Part shown: positions 23,801 to 31,419 of the stretch, piece after piece
Layout of the letters: each line of letters opens with the position of its first letter
Position numbering within the stretch: the stretch's first letter is position 1
Position numbers and translations under genes: made by a program
Notes under the pieces: model-generated
What the model saw: only the letters and a program-made list of their open reading frames with translations
Told to the model about the DNA's origin: nothing
The model's database searches: none
Source of the DNA: Antedon mediterranea
Lineage: Eukaryota > Echinodermata > Crinoidea > Comatulida > Antedonidae
Length of the DNA: 60,000 bases
Assembly: GCF_964355755.1 (NCBI RefSeq)
Contig: NC_092678.1
Location: 13,056,922-13,116,921 of the forward strand
Reading direction: 5' to 3'

Positions 23801-26800
23801 AATTATGATTACATTCAATGTCAACTAGAGTAATAAGGAATGAATTATCTTTAAAATTTACAAATTAAAGTAATGACAAACATATTAATTTTATTTGAAG
23901 AGAACTGAATGAACGATATTTGCTACAAAAAAATCGATCATATGCCTACTCTCCAAAGATCCTTAATTATAATACTGTATAAAGAAACTAACCTTGCACA
24001 TCGGACAATCCTTCTTGGATATTAAGAGAATGGAGATAGCAATACTTAATAGAGGGAAGATCGGACCTGCTTTGGAGTCGGGATGATTTGGGGAGATGAA
24101 TGGGAAAATCAGACGAATGCAAAACTTTCGGTGGTATGCTCTTAGTGTTTGAAAAGTAAAAGTGGCATCTTATCATACATGACATTGATTATGCTTATTT
24201 AAATGATTGGTTTTCTTCTTACTCTATTGACATTGACCAGAATCTCGAATGAAATTAGGCAATACACTGTGATATCTATGCATTAATGCTATTGAAAAAA
24301 AAAGAATATTCAGAATAAAACCAGACCAGGACGGGTCAGATACAGAATGCCACTGAAATCAATTATGATGGTATACTAGAAGTTGTAATGTTGTCGAAGA
24401 GGTCAAAATATTATTGTCCAGGATTAATTAAAACAATGGATATAAATTAGTTAAATAAAGAGGCAATAATTAACAAATCGTATGGGCACCGTGTTATAAA
24501 AAAAAATTCACAAGTTCGATAACATTATGACGAATCGTACTTTATTTTGGAATGCCATTTTTTTTGTCATTTTTAAACATTTTAGTTTATATTTAGATTT
24601 TGTATATGTTATGCATTTCATTGTATCTTTTATTGTAAACTTAACTTCAATTATGCTATAAACATTACTATAGGTTTACGTTTCATAGCTTTATTATATT
24701 TGTTTACGGTCGTTAACGGCGTATAAGTAATTTCGGTCACGCTTCGTCACATTCGCGGCAAACAATTTACGACATGAGGTGGGTAAAAATTGCGTATAAA
24801 AGTATAATGTTCTCGTTAAATTCCAGATTTTAAACGATGCAAGTTAAAAAAATGTGGCACACTCAAGCGAAATCAGACATTGGTTTGAATTTTCAAAAAT
24901 TGATATTTTCACAAATACTGAAACAATGAAATATAATTGAACTATTCTTCGAACAGATTGGTTTTTACATGGTGCTTTATTGAGTTTAATAAACTCAACA
25001 AGCAGTTGACTAGATGTTACACATACTGTACAACAATCCCACGGATTTCTTTCTAACCCCTTGAGTTATGTCACTGTATACAAAAACAGCGCTCATTGTT
25101 TCTGTCAACAATGACGAATACTGTCATCATAAAAACGCAATATTAATGTATGTGCTTAAATTACAAAGATAATTATTTTGTTTTTATAGGAATCAACGTC
25201 AAGGGTGAGCTTAGTGTCACCCCTTATTACTTAAATGCAGAGAAGAGTAAACTTCCGTTTTTGAGAAAAATAAATGTTGAGTATAGAAATTCAACGATAG
25301 TCGTAACACCGTCATATATGAAAGTGGAAGACGTTGTCCTCTTTTGGCAAAACATCCATTGGCGGGGTGACCAACATTTATCACTAACCGTAACAAATGA
25401 CAAAGTTCGGGTAATGATTGGTACAGATATTACATTGATTGTAATGCGGCATAGGTATCCACGTGGAAGCTCTAATCAAGTGTATTACTTGGGATTATAT
25501 GTGGAAGTTGGAAGAGGTTTCTCCGATGAAGTACATGGCTTAATTGGTAAGACTGTATTATGTTATGGGCGTACTGTGGAGTACTGGCTAAAATGTATTA
25601 GTAATTCAATGGTTTGCCAACACATGTGTTGATATGTTTTGCGTGTCTTAAGTATTGTACCTTTTGTCCTTTATTGTTTGTAATGTCTCAGCATTACTGT
25701 ATAAAAAGTGTTTGCTCTTATGGTCGCACTCATATGCGTTTGCTATGTATTTTTTATGTATTATTTTATTGCGAAATAAATTGATACCTTGATACACTAA
25801 TACCTTGTATGCTACTAATAACATATATTAATTAAAAAATATATATAACCTTGAAAATTCCACCTATATTTAAAGGCCAGGTACGGGCAAAACATTTCTA
25901 TTGATCATACATTCCAATAATTATCGATCTATAGTTTTCCCTATGTTTCACAATTGTTGGGATTTTATTTGTGTTACACCAGCTTGTTGAAAATAAGCAC
26001 TTTCTTATCAGTGGGGGGATAGTTCAAATTACACAGTAAAATCTCTATTCTTTTGTACACAAATTGTGTAAATAGAGAGGCCTTTTAAAAAGCTATGAAA
26101 AATAAACAATGTGGTAAAAAATGTTATCAGATGACTAAATATAGGTAATATAACTTGAATATTACATTTCCGGTATTTTTATGCAACTTCAGATTTTTAT
26201 TTTCATGCTATAGCAAAAATTATCCATCGTATATCCACCATCTTTTTTCACCTTCTAAGGAGTCACCAGACATGTTATTACATTAGGTTAACTACCTAAC
26301 TACTGAAAAAAAGTCGTCATGGTTTTTATGGAAGAATTTTGCCAAATTTTGTATTTGACCATATTATGGGGAATTCATTTTTTTTCGTCTTTATTTCTGT
26401 TACAAATATTTGATTTATGTACAATTAACCAAATATTATATTTAAAATTCGTGCCTGTACCTGAGCTTTAATATTTCATGATATTCTATTTGAGTCACAT
26501 GAATATCGTTCTTACCTCCTAAAACATTATAGATCATGTTCATGTACACTGTTTTCACAGTTTACTTAACTTTCTGTACTTTTGTCATTCACAGGACAAT
26601 TTTATAGAAGAAATCGTCATATACAGCTTACTGACCTAAATTTCGATCAATCAATAAAGGGCACAATACATGTGAATTCTCGTCAAGTTCCAGGGACACT
26701 GAAATATGCTGACGAACCTTGGCCTGGTACAATACAAACTCGGTGTTGGTTTGCAGACAATAACGGAATGGGCCTAATAGACGGCTGGCACGGAGACTAC

Positions 26801-26812
26801 CTGAATGTGTAA
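291..26812 (+). CDS. ITIH-like gene (inter-alpha-trypsin inhibitor heavy chain family), 20 coding exons, 989 aa
   Basis: Secreted ITIH-family protein. In vertebrates these heavy chains bind hyaluronan and the extracellular matrix; that role is inferred here from family only. Exons I place by GT/AG sites and phase: 291-422, 739-771, 1437-1597, 2254-2364, 3594-3726, 3878-4147, 5808-6093, 6499-7028, 7470-7722, 8278-8346, 18816-18890, 19223-19291, 20035-20076, 20403-20429, 21178-21207, 22036-22062, 23139-23171, 23484-23597, 25190-25546, 26595-26812. They sum to 2,970 nt with no stop before TAA. Order: signal peptide (about 1-26), VIT domain (about 56-190), connector (191-280), vWA domain with MIDAS D307/S309/S311, T377 and D407, conserved helix region to about 636, Ser/Gly then Thr-rich linker (637-760), ITIH C-terminal domain (761-989). 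The family DPHF processing motif is not conserved. The ATG directly follows an acceptor-like tttgtatttag, so a 5' UTR exon may lie upstream. Domain assignment is firm; the microexon set may be alternatively spliced. Confidence 0.9.
739..771 (+). CDS. ITIH-like exon 2 (33-nt microexon)
   Basis: Eleven codons (RVERDVDSATH) between a CAG acceptor and a GTAAGT donor, phase 0 to 0. It links the signal peptide to the VIT domain. The call rests on splice sites and frame only. Confidence 0.65.
1437..1597 (+). CDS. ITIH-like exon 3: VIT domain, first part
   Basis: Encodes IKPEITKLNVRSSVTSRFSS onward to the VIT-typical stretch FTLPEEAFIANFSM. Acceptor TTTTTTTACAG, donor GTATGT, ends in phase 2. Confidence 0.88.
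2254..2364 (+). CDS. ITIH-like exon 4: VIT domain, middle
   Basis: Encodes EIDGVVYPAEIKEKEVASQI and YQEARSKGQSAAQVKQK, matching the VIT consensus of the form G-x-x-Y-x-x-x-I-K-E-K-E and S-x-G-Q-S-A. Donor GTAGGT. A MITE is inserted 13 bp downstream of this splice site. Confidence 0.9.
2378..3191. mobile_element. Non-autonomous long-TIR DNA transposon (MULE-like MITE), 814 bp
   Basis: The ends are inverted repeats starting GGGTGTCTAGAAAACTCAG (left) and GGGTGTCTAAAAAACTCAG (right, reverse complement). Similarity of the arms continues inward for over 200 bp. The flanks carry a 9-bp direct duplication GTTTAATTA (2369-2377 and 3192-3200), a length typical of Mutator-like elements. No transposase ORF. 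It lies in ITIH intron 4, just after the donor site. Confidence 0.85.
3594..3726 (+). CDS. ITIH-like exon 5: VIT domain, end
   Basis: Encodes SEKDFTVSVNVAKKSFVTFE followed by LIYQEMLRRKLSYFEHVTSV, the conserved VIT segment F-T-V-S-V-N-V then V-T-F-E-L-x-Y-x-E-x-L-x-R. Ends in phase 0. Confidence 0.92.
3878..4147 (+). CDS. ITIH-like exon 6: VIT to vWA connector
   Basis: Ninety codons, phase 0 to 0, with the ITIH-type strand YFIIRYDVEHPKTGGEFQ just before the vWA domain. Acidic and Gln-rich in the middle. Confidence 0.9.
5808..6093 (+). CDS. ITIH-like exon 7: vWA domain with MIDAS
   Basis: Contains YFVHYFSPEGLPAVRKNVVF and VIDVSGSMSGRKIQQTKQAM. DVSGS is the metal-ion-dependent adhesion site DxSxS, intact. 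Donor GTAGGA, ends in phase 1. Confidence 0.95.
6499..7028 (+). CDS. ITIH-like exon 8: vWA domain, end, and following strands
   Basis: The largest exon. It holds TNLHGGLMEGI (MIDAS Thr), MLTDGLPTSG (MIDAS Asp), FNIGFGDYVDYSFLETLALR and LARKIYDDSYASIQLKGFFD, all strongly ITIH-like. Acceptor TTTTCCAG, donor GTACGT, ends in phase 0. Confidence 0.95.
7223..7303. repeat. Short minisatellite, about 19-bp unit, four copies
   Basis: Degenerate tandem copies of ACCGGTATTTACGATCAAA in ITIH intron 8. Confidence 0.7.
7347..7397 (+). pseudogene. Decayed copy of ITIH-like exon 10 in intron 8
   Basis: Reads close to the last ~55 nt of exon 10 (TCTGCTTCTTCTGCATCCGC, then GTGGACGACGTA) with small deletions. 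It has no AG acceptor in place and a weakened donor (GTATAA). Confidence 0.75.
7470..7722 (+). CDS. ITIH-like exon 9: conserved post-vWA helix
   Basis: Encodes FAQRLWAYLSIKELLQKRNI and LEYHFVTPLTSLIVVKPENG, the hallmark ITIH motifs W-A-Y-L-x-I-K-x-L-L and F-V-T-P-L-T-S. Ends in phase 1, which opens the phase-1 microexon series. Confidence 0.94.
7835..8060. mobile_element. Fragment of a dispersed element (family with GTCGGTCGGT)
   Basis: Contains CACTATGTCGGTCGGT, which also occurs at 30835 and 48381, followed by a block with GTTCTGGAAAGAACCATTGA and a hairpin-like GTTGCTTAACGCAAC. Non-coding; located in ITIH intron 9. Confidence 0.5.
8278..8346 (+). CDS. ITIH-like exon 10 (Ser/Ala linker microexon)
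   Basis: 23 codons, phase 1 to 1, encoding KSSGAGSSASSASASVPYRS. A decayed copy lies about 0.9 kb upstream at 7347-7397. Exon 10 precedes the transposon-filled intron. Confidence 0.8.
9057..9761 (+). CDS. LINE ORF1 protein (L1 ORF1p-like RNA-binding protein), 234 aa
   Basis: Nucleic-acid-binding chaperone of an L1-type retrotransposon, which coats LINE RNA in the ribonucleoprotein. Residues 10-88 are heptad-rich and charged, a predicted coiled coil (trimerisation in L1). Residues 88-160 look like the RRM, opening with RRNNIVIFGIPE and holding the conserved IERAHR at 127-132. Residues 165-234 are basic and match the L1 C-terminal domain. The ATG is preceded by A residues and there is no break. 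ORF1 is 97 nt upstream of the next ORF. Family assignment is confident; the exact clade (L1 versus Tx1) is not determined. Confidence 0.88.
   Translation: MATKTRSKADSEDKLDTIIGKLKKLEILDAINERLVILEEDFKNMWQKVRDMEASQESLQANLDEKADSQDMEVLQNRVDELENRQRRNNIVIFGIPEQSEGNNCSDYILGFFKTYLKVDSNRHMDIERAHRTPTFLPTGGKRAKYPRPIHIAFNKFTDKIKVMKGAVNLKNSPFSGKKVWITDDFTPNLRIKRKRLWAKRKRLLEEKPGRKVFLNYPAVLRIVEEDGSSRLVQ
9859..10650 (+). CDS. Unrecognised LINE middle ORF, 263 aa, overlapping the ORF2 start
   Basis: I do not recognise this protein. It lies between ORF1 and ORF2 on the same strand, runs 263 codons without a stop in AT-rich DNA, and its end overlaps the ORF2 start in ATGTCTAA (10643-10650). Visible features: hydrophobic segments at about 9-21, 50-73 and 220-250; basic stretches KKK at 25-27 and 75-77; and a middle part (about 100-210) with six cysteines at 126, 128, 156, 188, 197 and 207. 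A membrane-anchored protein is one reading. Another is that T-rich DNA produces hydrophobic residues by composition alone. The overlap suggests ORF2 could be reached by termination-reinitiation. Confidence 0.55.
   Translation: MPVRGISVMIVLILIFFRYFFRCLKKKIRLLLYLKRIYVSGVWKGEGYTGFFYPLLGGFSLFLFFYFILFLLYNKKKLNTYANFNTRYDRTIGNLNTKVIRIATAQGYFGLRLHTNFTLPNDLGKCSCPLIINNKNYWILEVNTNYDSFISAGTWCIDIVGPLKNFRKNTVKIKENIGEQSSKLIIVCNKNLINIKCKFYERSKIQCNRISPLLIEAKTIFGLLWFMVVAQNNHYDTIYTLALLFYLPLYINKISKKITIKNV
10643..11880 (+). CDS. LINE ORF2, 5' part: APE-type endonuclease and linker
   Basis: The first ~412 residues of ORF2. The APE-like endonuclease nicks target DNA. Motifs: MNCRGL (N14), CLQDVHF (D43 where most L1 proteins have Glu), SIYGPNND, GDWNC (D145, N147), ARLDYFLIS (D208) and YRTDHSLV (D232, H233). 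The frame runs into the inserted element and meets an artificial stop at 11882-11884. With 11881-14871 removed the frame continues exactly into the reverse-transcriptase part, giving about 1,276 residues in total, a normal L1-like ORF2 length. Confidence 0.92.
11881..12164 (+). repeat. Split direct repeat A1
   Basis: 284 bp, starting ATAATTTCTTCCGAGTAAAA and ending GCTGTATAAAA. By reading it appears identical to A2. Confidence 0.92.
12152..12676 (+). CDS. DIRS-like RNase H (remnant of the pol ORF)
   Basis: Retroelement RNase H, which removes RNA from RNA:DNA hybrids. The four acidic residues are visible: D35 in LFTDASGS, E68 in AKEMFPIV, D93 in FQSDN and D143 in VLADWLSR. The reverse-transcriptase part that should precede it is missing; the frame is joined directly to repeat A1 and has no ATG before 12203. 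It is therefore a 5'-truncated pol fragment that probably makes no working polymerase. Confidence 0.85.
   Translation: MLYKTWLEFANNFNGKAMILEEIWLSSSTLNLFTDASGSIGCAGVLNEKWFAIRWPIYMQHHSIAAKEMFPIVLALELWGHRLSNKFILFQSDNLAVVYIINKKTARDNVLLRLLRRLILCCLNHNIYFRAQHIQGVKNVLADWLSRFKIDKALQTFKQLEIIPSVVPSSFIYI
12754..13668 (+). CDS. DIRS-like tyrosine recombinase
   Basis: Integrase of the DIRS group, which inserts a circular DNA copy by site-specific recombination. Catalytic positions, counted from 12754: R152 in FMRVGELA, H262 and R265 in GHSFRIG, W288 in GRWSSDAFKTY, nucleophile Y296. No in-frame ATG opens it. The frame stays open upstream to a T-rich tract ending CATAG at 12727, so it may be joined to the RNase H ORF by splicing or begin at a non-AUG codon. 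All key residues are present. Confidence 0.9.
   Translation: MWPSRANLSQSARQLIKASLSTSSRKAYLRSWELLNRWSVDKRTLPLLPTHLCNFIAFLFEKGYAPSTIHSHVSAICFIHKIHSFPDPSDSFLVKKTLRGMHASANSKDTRLPITIDILRKLIRALDTTVTSRKMRMLLSAFFLVAFQGFMRVGELAARSGMEAKVLQRDDITFTSTGMNLTLRHSKTSTGKPPIIVNITSQTNKAFCPVHHLRVYLDSFGHTHGPLFQHMNGKPVTPQFVSSCIKTAISCIGLNTNLYKGHSFRIGAATHAAGLGLSEHIIQKMGRWSSDAFKTYIRIHSFKI
13930..14229 (+). repeat. Split direct repeat B1
   Basis: 300 bp, starting TGGCCTTTTTGGCACCCACG and ending GTTGTCACAAA. Directly abuts A2 and matches B2. Confidence 0.92.
14230..14513 (+). repeat. Split direct repeat A2
   Basis: 284 bp, matching A1 base for base as far as I can check. Its junction with B1 is the sequence expected at a circular-intermediate joint. 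Confidence 0.92.
14572..14871 (+). repeat. Split direct repeat B2
   Basis: 300 bp, matching B1. It forms the right boundary of the element next to LINE ORF2. Confidence 0.92.
14872..17464 (+). CDS. LINE ORF2, 3' part: reverse transcriptase and Cys-rich C-terminus
   Basis: The frame is open from the insertion boundary; the first Met here (14990) is internal, not a start. Reverse-transcriptase motifs in order: NGKSPGIDGFSYEF, LKNWRPITLL, LLLIDFEKAFDCISH, RGCRQGDGLSPYLF, and QYADDTVLFL at the catalytic centre (YADD at 15782-15793). The C-terminus has CALCKAETETLIHIFAQC, a CCHC pattern seen in L1/Tx1 ORF2 proteins. No internal stop or frameshift, so the LINE was intact until the retroelement landed in it. 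Confidence 0.93.
17465..17888 (+). other. LINE 3' UTR and poly(A) tail
   Basis: Very AT-rich non-coding sequence with AATAAA at 17859-17864 running into about 30 A residues. Confidence 0.85.
18816..18890 (+). CDS. ITIH-like exon 11 (Ser/Gly linker microexon)
   Basis: 25 codons, phase 1 to 1, encoding NSFGSSYSGIVPANIPISSG. It starts only 42 bp after the outer Helitron boundary at 18773. Acceptor TTTTTTACACAG, donor GTAGGT. Confidence 0.78.
19223..19291 (+). CDS. ITIH-like exon 12 (linker microexon)
   Basis: 23 codons, phase 1 to 1, encoding QKTKGTRPTHSERFQNFMSG. Acceptor TTATGTTACAG, donor GTAAGT. Confidence 0.75.
19343..19625 (-). mobile_element. Helitron-like element, second family, 3' end with hairpin
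   Basis: On the minus strand it ends in CTAG behind a hairpin (GAGCGAAGCGAGC core) and is flanked by T. The body is related to an inverted copy at about 50200-50475. The 5' end is not found. Located in ITIH intron 12. Confidence 0.55.
20035..20076 (+). CDS. ITIH-like exon 13 (linker microexon)
   Basis: 14 codons, phase 1 to 1, encoding VSPPRIEYLLAGP. Flanked by GGTATTAG and GTAAGT. Supported by phase and splice sites only. Confidence 0.6.
20403..20429 (+). CDS. ITIH-like exon 14 (27-nt microexon)
   Basis: Nine codons, phase 1 to 1 (FLLSNFET), after a strong polypyrimidine acceptor TTTCTTTTCAG and before GTAAGT. Confidence 0.55.
21178..21207 (+). CDS. ITIH-like exon 15 (Thr-rich microexon)
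   Basis: Ten codons, phase 1 to 1, encoding TREQTTQVT. The end ACTA before GTAAGTTA is the same in exon 16, and both are followed by similar intron sequence, which suggests exon duplication. Confidence 0.62.
21500..21600 (-). mobile_element. tRNA-derived SINE head (probable)
   Basis: The minus strand reads TGGCGTAGTGTA (A-box-like) then GTGAGTTCAAATC (B-box-like). Located in ITIH intron 15. Too degenerate for a functional tRNA. Confidence 0.4.
21673..21750. repeat. Perfect 78-bp palindrome
   Basis: Two 39-bp arms with no spacer, centre between 21711 and 21712; the left arm begins ACAAATATCAATAACACGTA. Located in ITIH intron 15. Confidence 0.95.
22036..22062 (+). CDS. ITIH-like exon 16 (Thr-rich microexon)
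   Basis: Nine codons, phase 1 to 1, encoding TRPTTLGT. Similar to exon 15 in length, Thr content and donor context (ACTAGTAAGTTA). Confidence 0.62.
22670..23050. repeat. Tandem duplication, about 200-bp unit, two diverged copies
   Basis: Both copies contain AAAGCAAAACA, then a TTATTGTT/TGTTATTAAGT block, then CAAAATGG and TTCAAAATC. Located in ITIH intron 16. Confidence 0.65.
23139..23171 (+). CDS. ITIH-like exon 17 (Thr/Gln microexon)
   Basis: Eleven codons, phase 1 to 1, encoding TSQPTQRDRT, after TTACTTTAG and before GTAAGC. Last linker exon before the C-terminal domain. Confidence 0.6.
23484..23597 (+). CDS. ITIH-like exon 18: start of the ITIH C-terminal domain
   Basis: Encodes VGVTHYLVRSPDYGLFVCFN then IEGYPGDVYRLIQDPKQ, aligning with the family pattern D-P-H-F ... 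C-F-N-I-x-G-x-P-G-x-x-x-x-L-V-x-D. The DPHF position reads VTHY, so the Asp used for chondroitin sulfate linkage in vertebrate chains is missing. Confidence 0.9.
25190..25546 (+). CDS. ITIH-like exon 19: C-terminal domain core
   Basis: Encodes INVKGELSVTPYYLNAEKSK through YYLGLYVEVGRGFSDEVHGL, matching the family segments V-N-G-x-L-I-G and L-G-F-Y-x-x-x-x-x-G-x-S-x-x-x-H-G-L-x-G. Phase 1 to 1. Confidence 0.92.
26595..26812 (+). CDS. ITIH-like exon 20: C-terminus and stop
   Basis: Begins GQFYRRNRHIQLTDLN and ends CWFADNNGMGLIDGWHGDYL-NV-stop. The C-W-F-A-x-N-N-x-x-x-L-I-D-G-x-x-x-D-Y-L motif is the family C-terminus. Candidate poly(A) signals are ATTAAA at 26861-26866 and AATAAA at 27105-27110. 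Confidence 0.93.
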
Positions 26813-28498
26813 ATCGAATAGCAAGATTTGACAATGCGATTCAATATTAGAAATTATCATATTAAACATTATAAAAAAAGATTAGTTAATTTTTTAAACG
26901 CAGTAGCCACCGATAGTTATATCGTTCTTAAAATGAAATGAATATTGTAAATTGTTCATTGAAACTACAATGAAAGTATACAGATACATTGATGGAGGGT
27001 AGCCTACATGATTACCTGCCGGGTTTGAATATTTTCCCAAAAGCAAGAAGATATGGGCCTACAAGATGTGATCAAAGCTCATTTTTTAGGACAATACACT
27101 TTCAAATAAATACATGATACGATAGTACATAATATTATGCGCTGTCTGCATCACAGCATCACCTACATAACCGGTAACCATACGTGTTTGCATATTTACT
27201 GTTTTTCTTAAATTCCTAATAGCATAAACCTACATTCGTTATACAATATTTGTACTATAATGAAGCATATCACTGTCTTAAAAAGAAGCCCAAAGGTTTC
27301 AATTCGAGGGCCACCTATTTTCGAGATTGCATCTTTTTAAGATTCTTTTCGATTTCGATATTGCACTCTAGATTCTACTTTATATTAATTGCGTTTTGTA
27401 ATCTATAATAAAACTAACCAACGATGAACTGAATACGATTTTATTATATTCTGCTTCTACATAATTTAATCATCGTATCTATGTTGTATACTTTTCTTAA
27501 GACAAATTATTACGATAATAATATATTATTCTGGTAATGATTATCTGCATCCATAATCAAAAAACCTCAGCAAAATATACAATGTTTACGATCGAGCATA
27601 AATTAATTAGTCTGTAGTACAGTGGCAAACCTAAATGATAATAATAAAAGATATCTTATTTTTTTAAACGTAAACACAAACAAAATTAATAGTTTTAGCC
27701 AGGTGAATAATTAGGGAAATGATAAACTGATTTGCAGCAGTCAATAAGTAGATCTTAACTAACAACCTTATTGTTTCTTACTAGTGATGGGATCACTAGA
27801 TGATACACATAGTCTCGCATCTAGTGTTGCGTCTGGCCAGATGAAAGGGGCTACCTGTACATTTGTAGATGTTGTTGAAGGCATGGTGTGAAGGGACTTC
27901 AATCTACTGTACATGTCTTGAACTTTTTTGATGTTGCACATACTTTTGTGTTATTTTCCTGTGCTTGGAGAATGACTGAGGTTGACGAAGGATTCTGGTG
28001 GTGAGAGGATGCATTACCCATACGGGGAATGCATCCTCTCACCTACTGATTTTGATTTTGATGTTGTAAGTGAAAGTTGGGATAGTGTCTCTACTCGGTG
28101 TCACATTGGTCATATTGTAGTGGCGTCGATGTTTTTTAGTCAAATAGTGCATCTATCAGTCTGACGGCTTAGTTTTATCAACTGTAAACTCGTCCTAAAT
28201 ATTAAAAACCTAATCCTCTAAATAATCTCTCTCAAACTCAAAAAAATATTTTAAAAAAATTGTCAAGTAGAGAATCGATATAGCCTCAATACAAGCCTAC
28301 TGAGTCATCTAGCTCGTCGATCCAATTGGATGTTACTTTGTATGTGAACGAATAAAACATACATATAACTGCACAAACAAGTTTCTTGCAAATGCGGAAT
28401 ATAATTGTTCTCCGACTTGATCCGATTTACAAAGATATGCCTGGATAACATGTGCAGCGATAGGTATACACTATATCAATTACTACTGTACTACAGCT
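26813..28498. other. Intergenic DNA downstream of the ITIH-like gene
   Basis: I see no coding exon here. Apart from the candidate poly(A) signals it holds an imperfect 20-bp-arm hairpin at 28000-28043 (GGTGAGAGGATGCATT and its complement). Confidence 0.6.
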
Positions 28499-28625
28499 TT
28501 AGGCTTCTAAGTAAGCCTTGGTACATCTACCACTTATATAGGCTTCTAAGTAAGCCTTGGTACATCTACCACTTCTATAGGCTTCTAGATAAGCCTTGGT
28601 ACATCTACCACTTCTATATGCTAGG
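28499..28625. repeat. 39-bp minisatellite, three copies plus a partial
   Basis: Unit AGGCTTCTAAGTAAGCCTTG followed by GTACATCTACCACTT. The 39-bp period makes an open frame of 13-residue repeats, which I take to be incidental. Confidence 0.85.
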
Positions 28626-30830
28626 CCAGCTGAGGCTTCTAAATAAGCTTTTTGTGCTTGCTAGGTCCTTACCCAACAAGCCTAACTATCCAACTGCCAG
28701 CCACAGCCCAAGCAAGCTATGCCCTCATTAGCATAACCCATATGGTTGGTCACCTGTTCACTTGACACCCTTCAGTGAACACAAGCACAGTATACCTAGC
28801 TTGGATTTGGCACTTACATACCCACCCACAATTGCGCATTGCACAATTCTACATATAATTACAATGAAAGTGTAAAATCCAAGCCTATAATACAAATTAT
28901 CCATCAACAATATTGACTATAATGTTAAACAACAATGTATATAAGTAGCGACAAAATAAAATTAAATATAAAGTCCATTTAAAGTTTCTTAAGTTTTCTG
29001 TGTTTCCTTCTTTTGTTTTGTTCAATTCAGAATAACATAGACAACGCCTCGGATTTACTTTTCCGGATTATCATTCTCCAACAGCAAACATAGTTTACGC
29101 ACAGGCCTTGTCAGGATACTTGCATGTGTCTTTACCTTTACTTGCCACATTCAATTCACCAGGGAAAAAAAGTAGTGAGCCCTCTATCGGCAGCGAATCG
29201 TTTTTGCACACGAGACAGTGTGAACAATTACCCGGAAGCAACTTTGTTTAAAAAAATAAATATTAAGTTTTTGCAAACTGGCCAATTGGAACTTTTGGTT
29301 TTATTTACTAATGAATAATTCATGAAAACCTTTGACACAGCATCTACGAACCACGTGATATTGTTTTTTTATCGACAAAGCCATTATATCTGTGTCAAAC
29401 AAGGGTGAATTACACCGATGTTTTTTAAACAATTTTAGGGTATTCGAATGTTAAAATTTCGTCTAATTTGTTGAGGCTGTAATAAAACAACCTAATTTTT
29501 TGAGAAGGTGGGTTTTATATTTTCTGGATATTTAATTTTTCAATAGTAGTTAATAAAAAAATCTCGTTGGTGTTATTTTTTATTTTTTTTTAATGGCTGC
29601 TTAAACATGTGCCTTTTTGGTTATTTTACTGCTGAAAATGGAACACATGGTTGTAGCTAAAATCATTTTTTTACACCATAGGATTAAAAATGTTGCTTTT
29701 TAAAATAATAAGAACGTTATATAATATATAGGAAAGATGTTTTTAATCATAAAACTTTACAAAGCCTCTTTTATTTTATTTAAAAATCAATATAGTCTAG
29801 GCCTAGTTTACTAGGCTTTAGCCTGTTACTATAGTGGAGTAGTGCGTGTATTGTTGGCGCGTGTTCATTGTCGGGCGCGCGTATTTATAGGCCTAGGCCT
29901 AAGGAAATAAAAATAAATGATTACAAATATAACTAAATAATGATTATTATTAATTTAATGTTGTTTTTTTTTTACAGATCACAGAGGGATGTTCTTATGG
30001 TGTCTGCATACTTCAATACAATAGAAATAGCATTAATCAACAACAATTTCTCATTAATTTACCGGCATATGTGAACAACACATACAGTATTTTATGGATA
30101 TCTACAGATTTTTATTGCCAAAGGACATTTAATTTTTTTAAACTTGATATTTTCCTAATTTACTTATATAAAGGTTCAAGCGGAGGTTTGTTGTTGTGCG
30201 GTAATTGTTTAAATGTTTAAATGTGATTTCCAAATCGGCAATAAATAATCATTATAAATATAAATAGAAAAAGGCCTAGGCCTAGTACAAAAGATGTTAA
30301 TTTGATGTACAAAACTTGTTGTCTAATTTGTGATAATATTAAAGGTTTTATGTTAAATGGTGTGTATTTCATTTATTGCTGCTCCATTATTATAATAAAA
30401 AGAAGGGAATCGTCAAATGTCATTAATTATTTAGCCCCAAGAATGTATTGATTTTATAGTATTTTACCAATTTAAACAGTCCAGGCCTAGCTTGCAGACA
30501 GTCCCCCCCCCCCACCCACTCCTTAATAATTTTAAGATATATACTGTTTCGTATGTTTTCCATCGTTTCCCACCCTCGTGAAACCATTGTAAGGCGTTCC
30601 ATGCGATACAATGTCAAATTGTTGGCTTCAATACACATATCTGCGGCATTTTAGGTCATTAGCTGATATTGCGCTACGAAAGTATTAAGAGTGTCCCGTT
30701 AAAGCTATAGTCGTGTACAGCGCAACCTACCGGTGGTGGTTCCGGGGACATTGCGTCTCGATACATCTAGACTCGTATCTAGATGACTGTCAGCTGCCAC
30801 TATTTTTAGTCGCGTGGACGCGACTCTATA
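28626..30830. other. Intergenic region without clear genes
   Basis: AT-rich and unrecognised. The only coding-like signal is an 80-codon open stretch after a strong acceptor at 29977. A run of C lies near 30505. Confidence 0.5.
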
Positions 30831-30900
30831 GTTCACTATGTCGGTCGGTCTGTCTGTCTGTCGGTCTGTCTGTCTGTCGGTCCGGTATCACTATGCATGT
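30790..30900 (+). repeat. GTCGGTCTGTCT microsatellite-bearing element, copy 2
   Basis: A hairpin GTCGCGTGGACGCGAC is followed by AGTTCACTATGTCGGTCGGT and then (GTCTGTCTGTCG)n. The flank after the repeat (CCGGTATCACTATGCAT) is shared with 48450. Confidence 0.7.
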
Positions 30901-31419
30901 TATCGCTTTCTGACCTTATCTTGATATCAGTTTAATCTAGCTAAGTCAATTTTTCATAGTATATTCCTTATGGCCAGGAATCGATGTGGTTATGTTTTCA
31001 CGGTGCGCAATAAAAAATTACGCGGTCTACGCACGATTTAACGAAATCACGTTTGTAATCATATCTTCACAACCATGAATCACAATTAAATAAAATTTGG
31101 TACTCATAATTTCAGGGCATAAATCATCATATGGTAATACAATTACGTGCGTATTTTCAAAATTATTTTCGATGAAATAAGAGTACGTTTCAGCAGGTAT
31201 AGTATGTAGTTGTTTTTTGATAACAGAGAACTATCACTTATGCCATCCTCGTATATAATTAATTTCGTACGGAAAATACATTTAATTGATTATATCATTA
31301 GGTAGAGTATCATTCTTATAATTAATTATCAGTAATATATATAATATTTTAAATGTTAGGGATATATTTTAAAATAACTATAAATAGATATATAATTACA
31401 CAAACTCAAGATGTTCTTT

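Noticed and set aside
28405-28731. 108-codon ORF with LLSKPWYIYH repeats
   Set aside because: The repeat is a 39-bp minisatellite whose period is a multiple of three, which keeps one frame open by itself. No splice or homology support.
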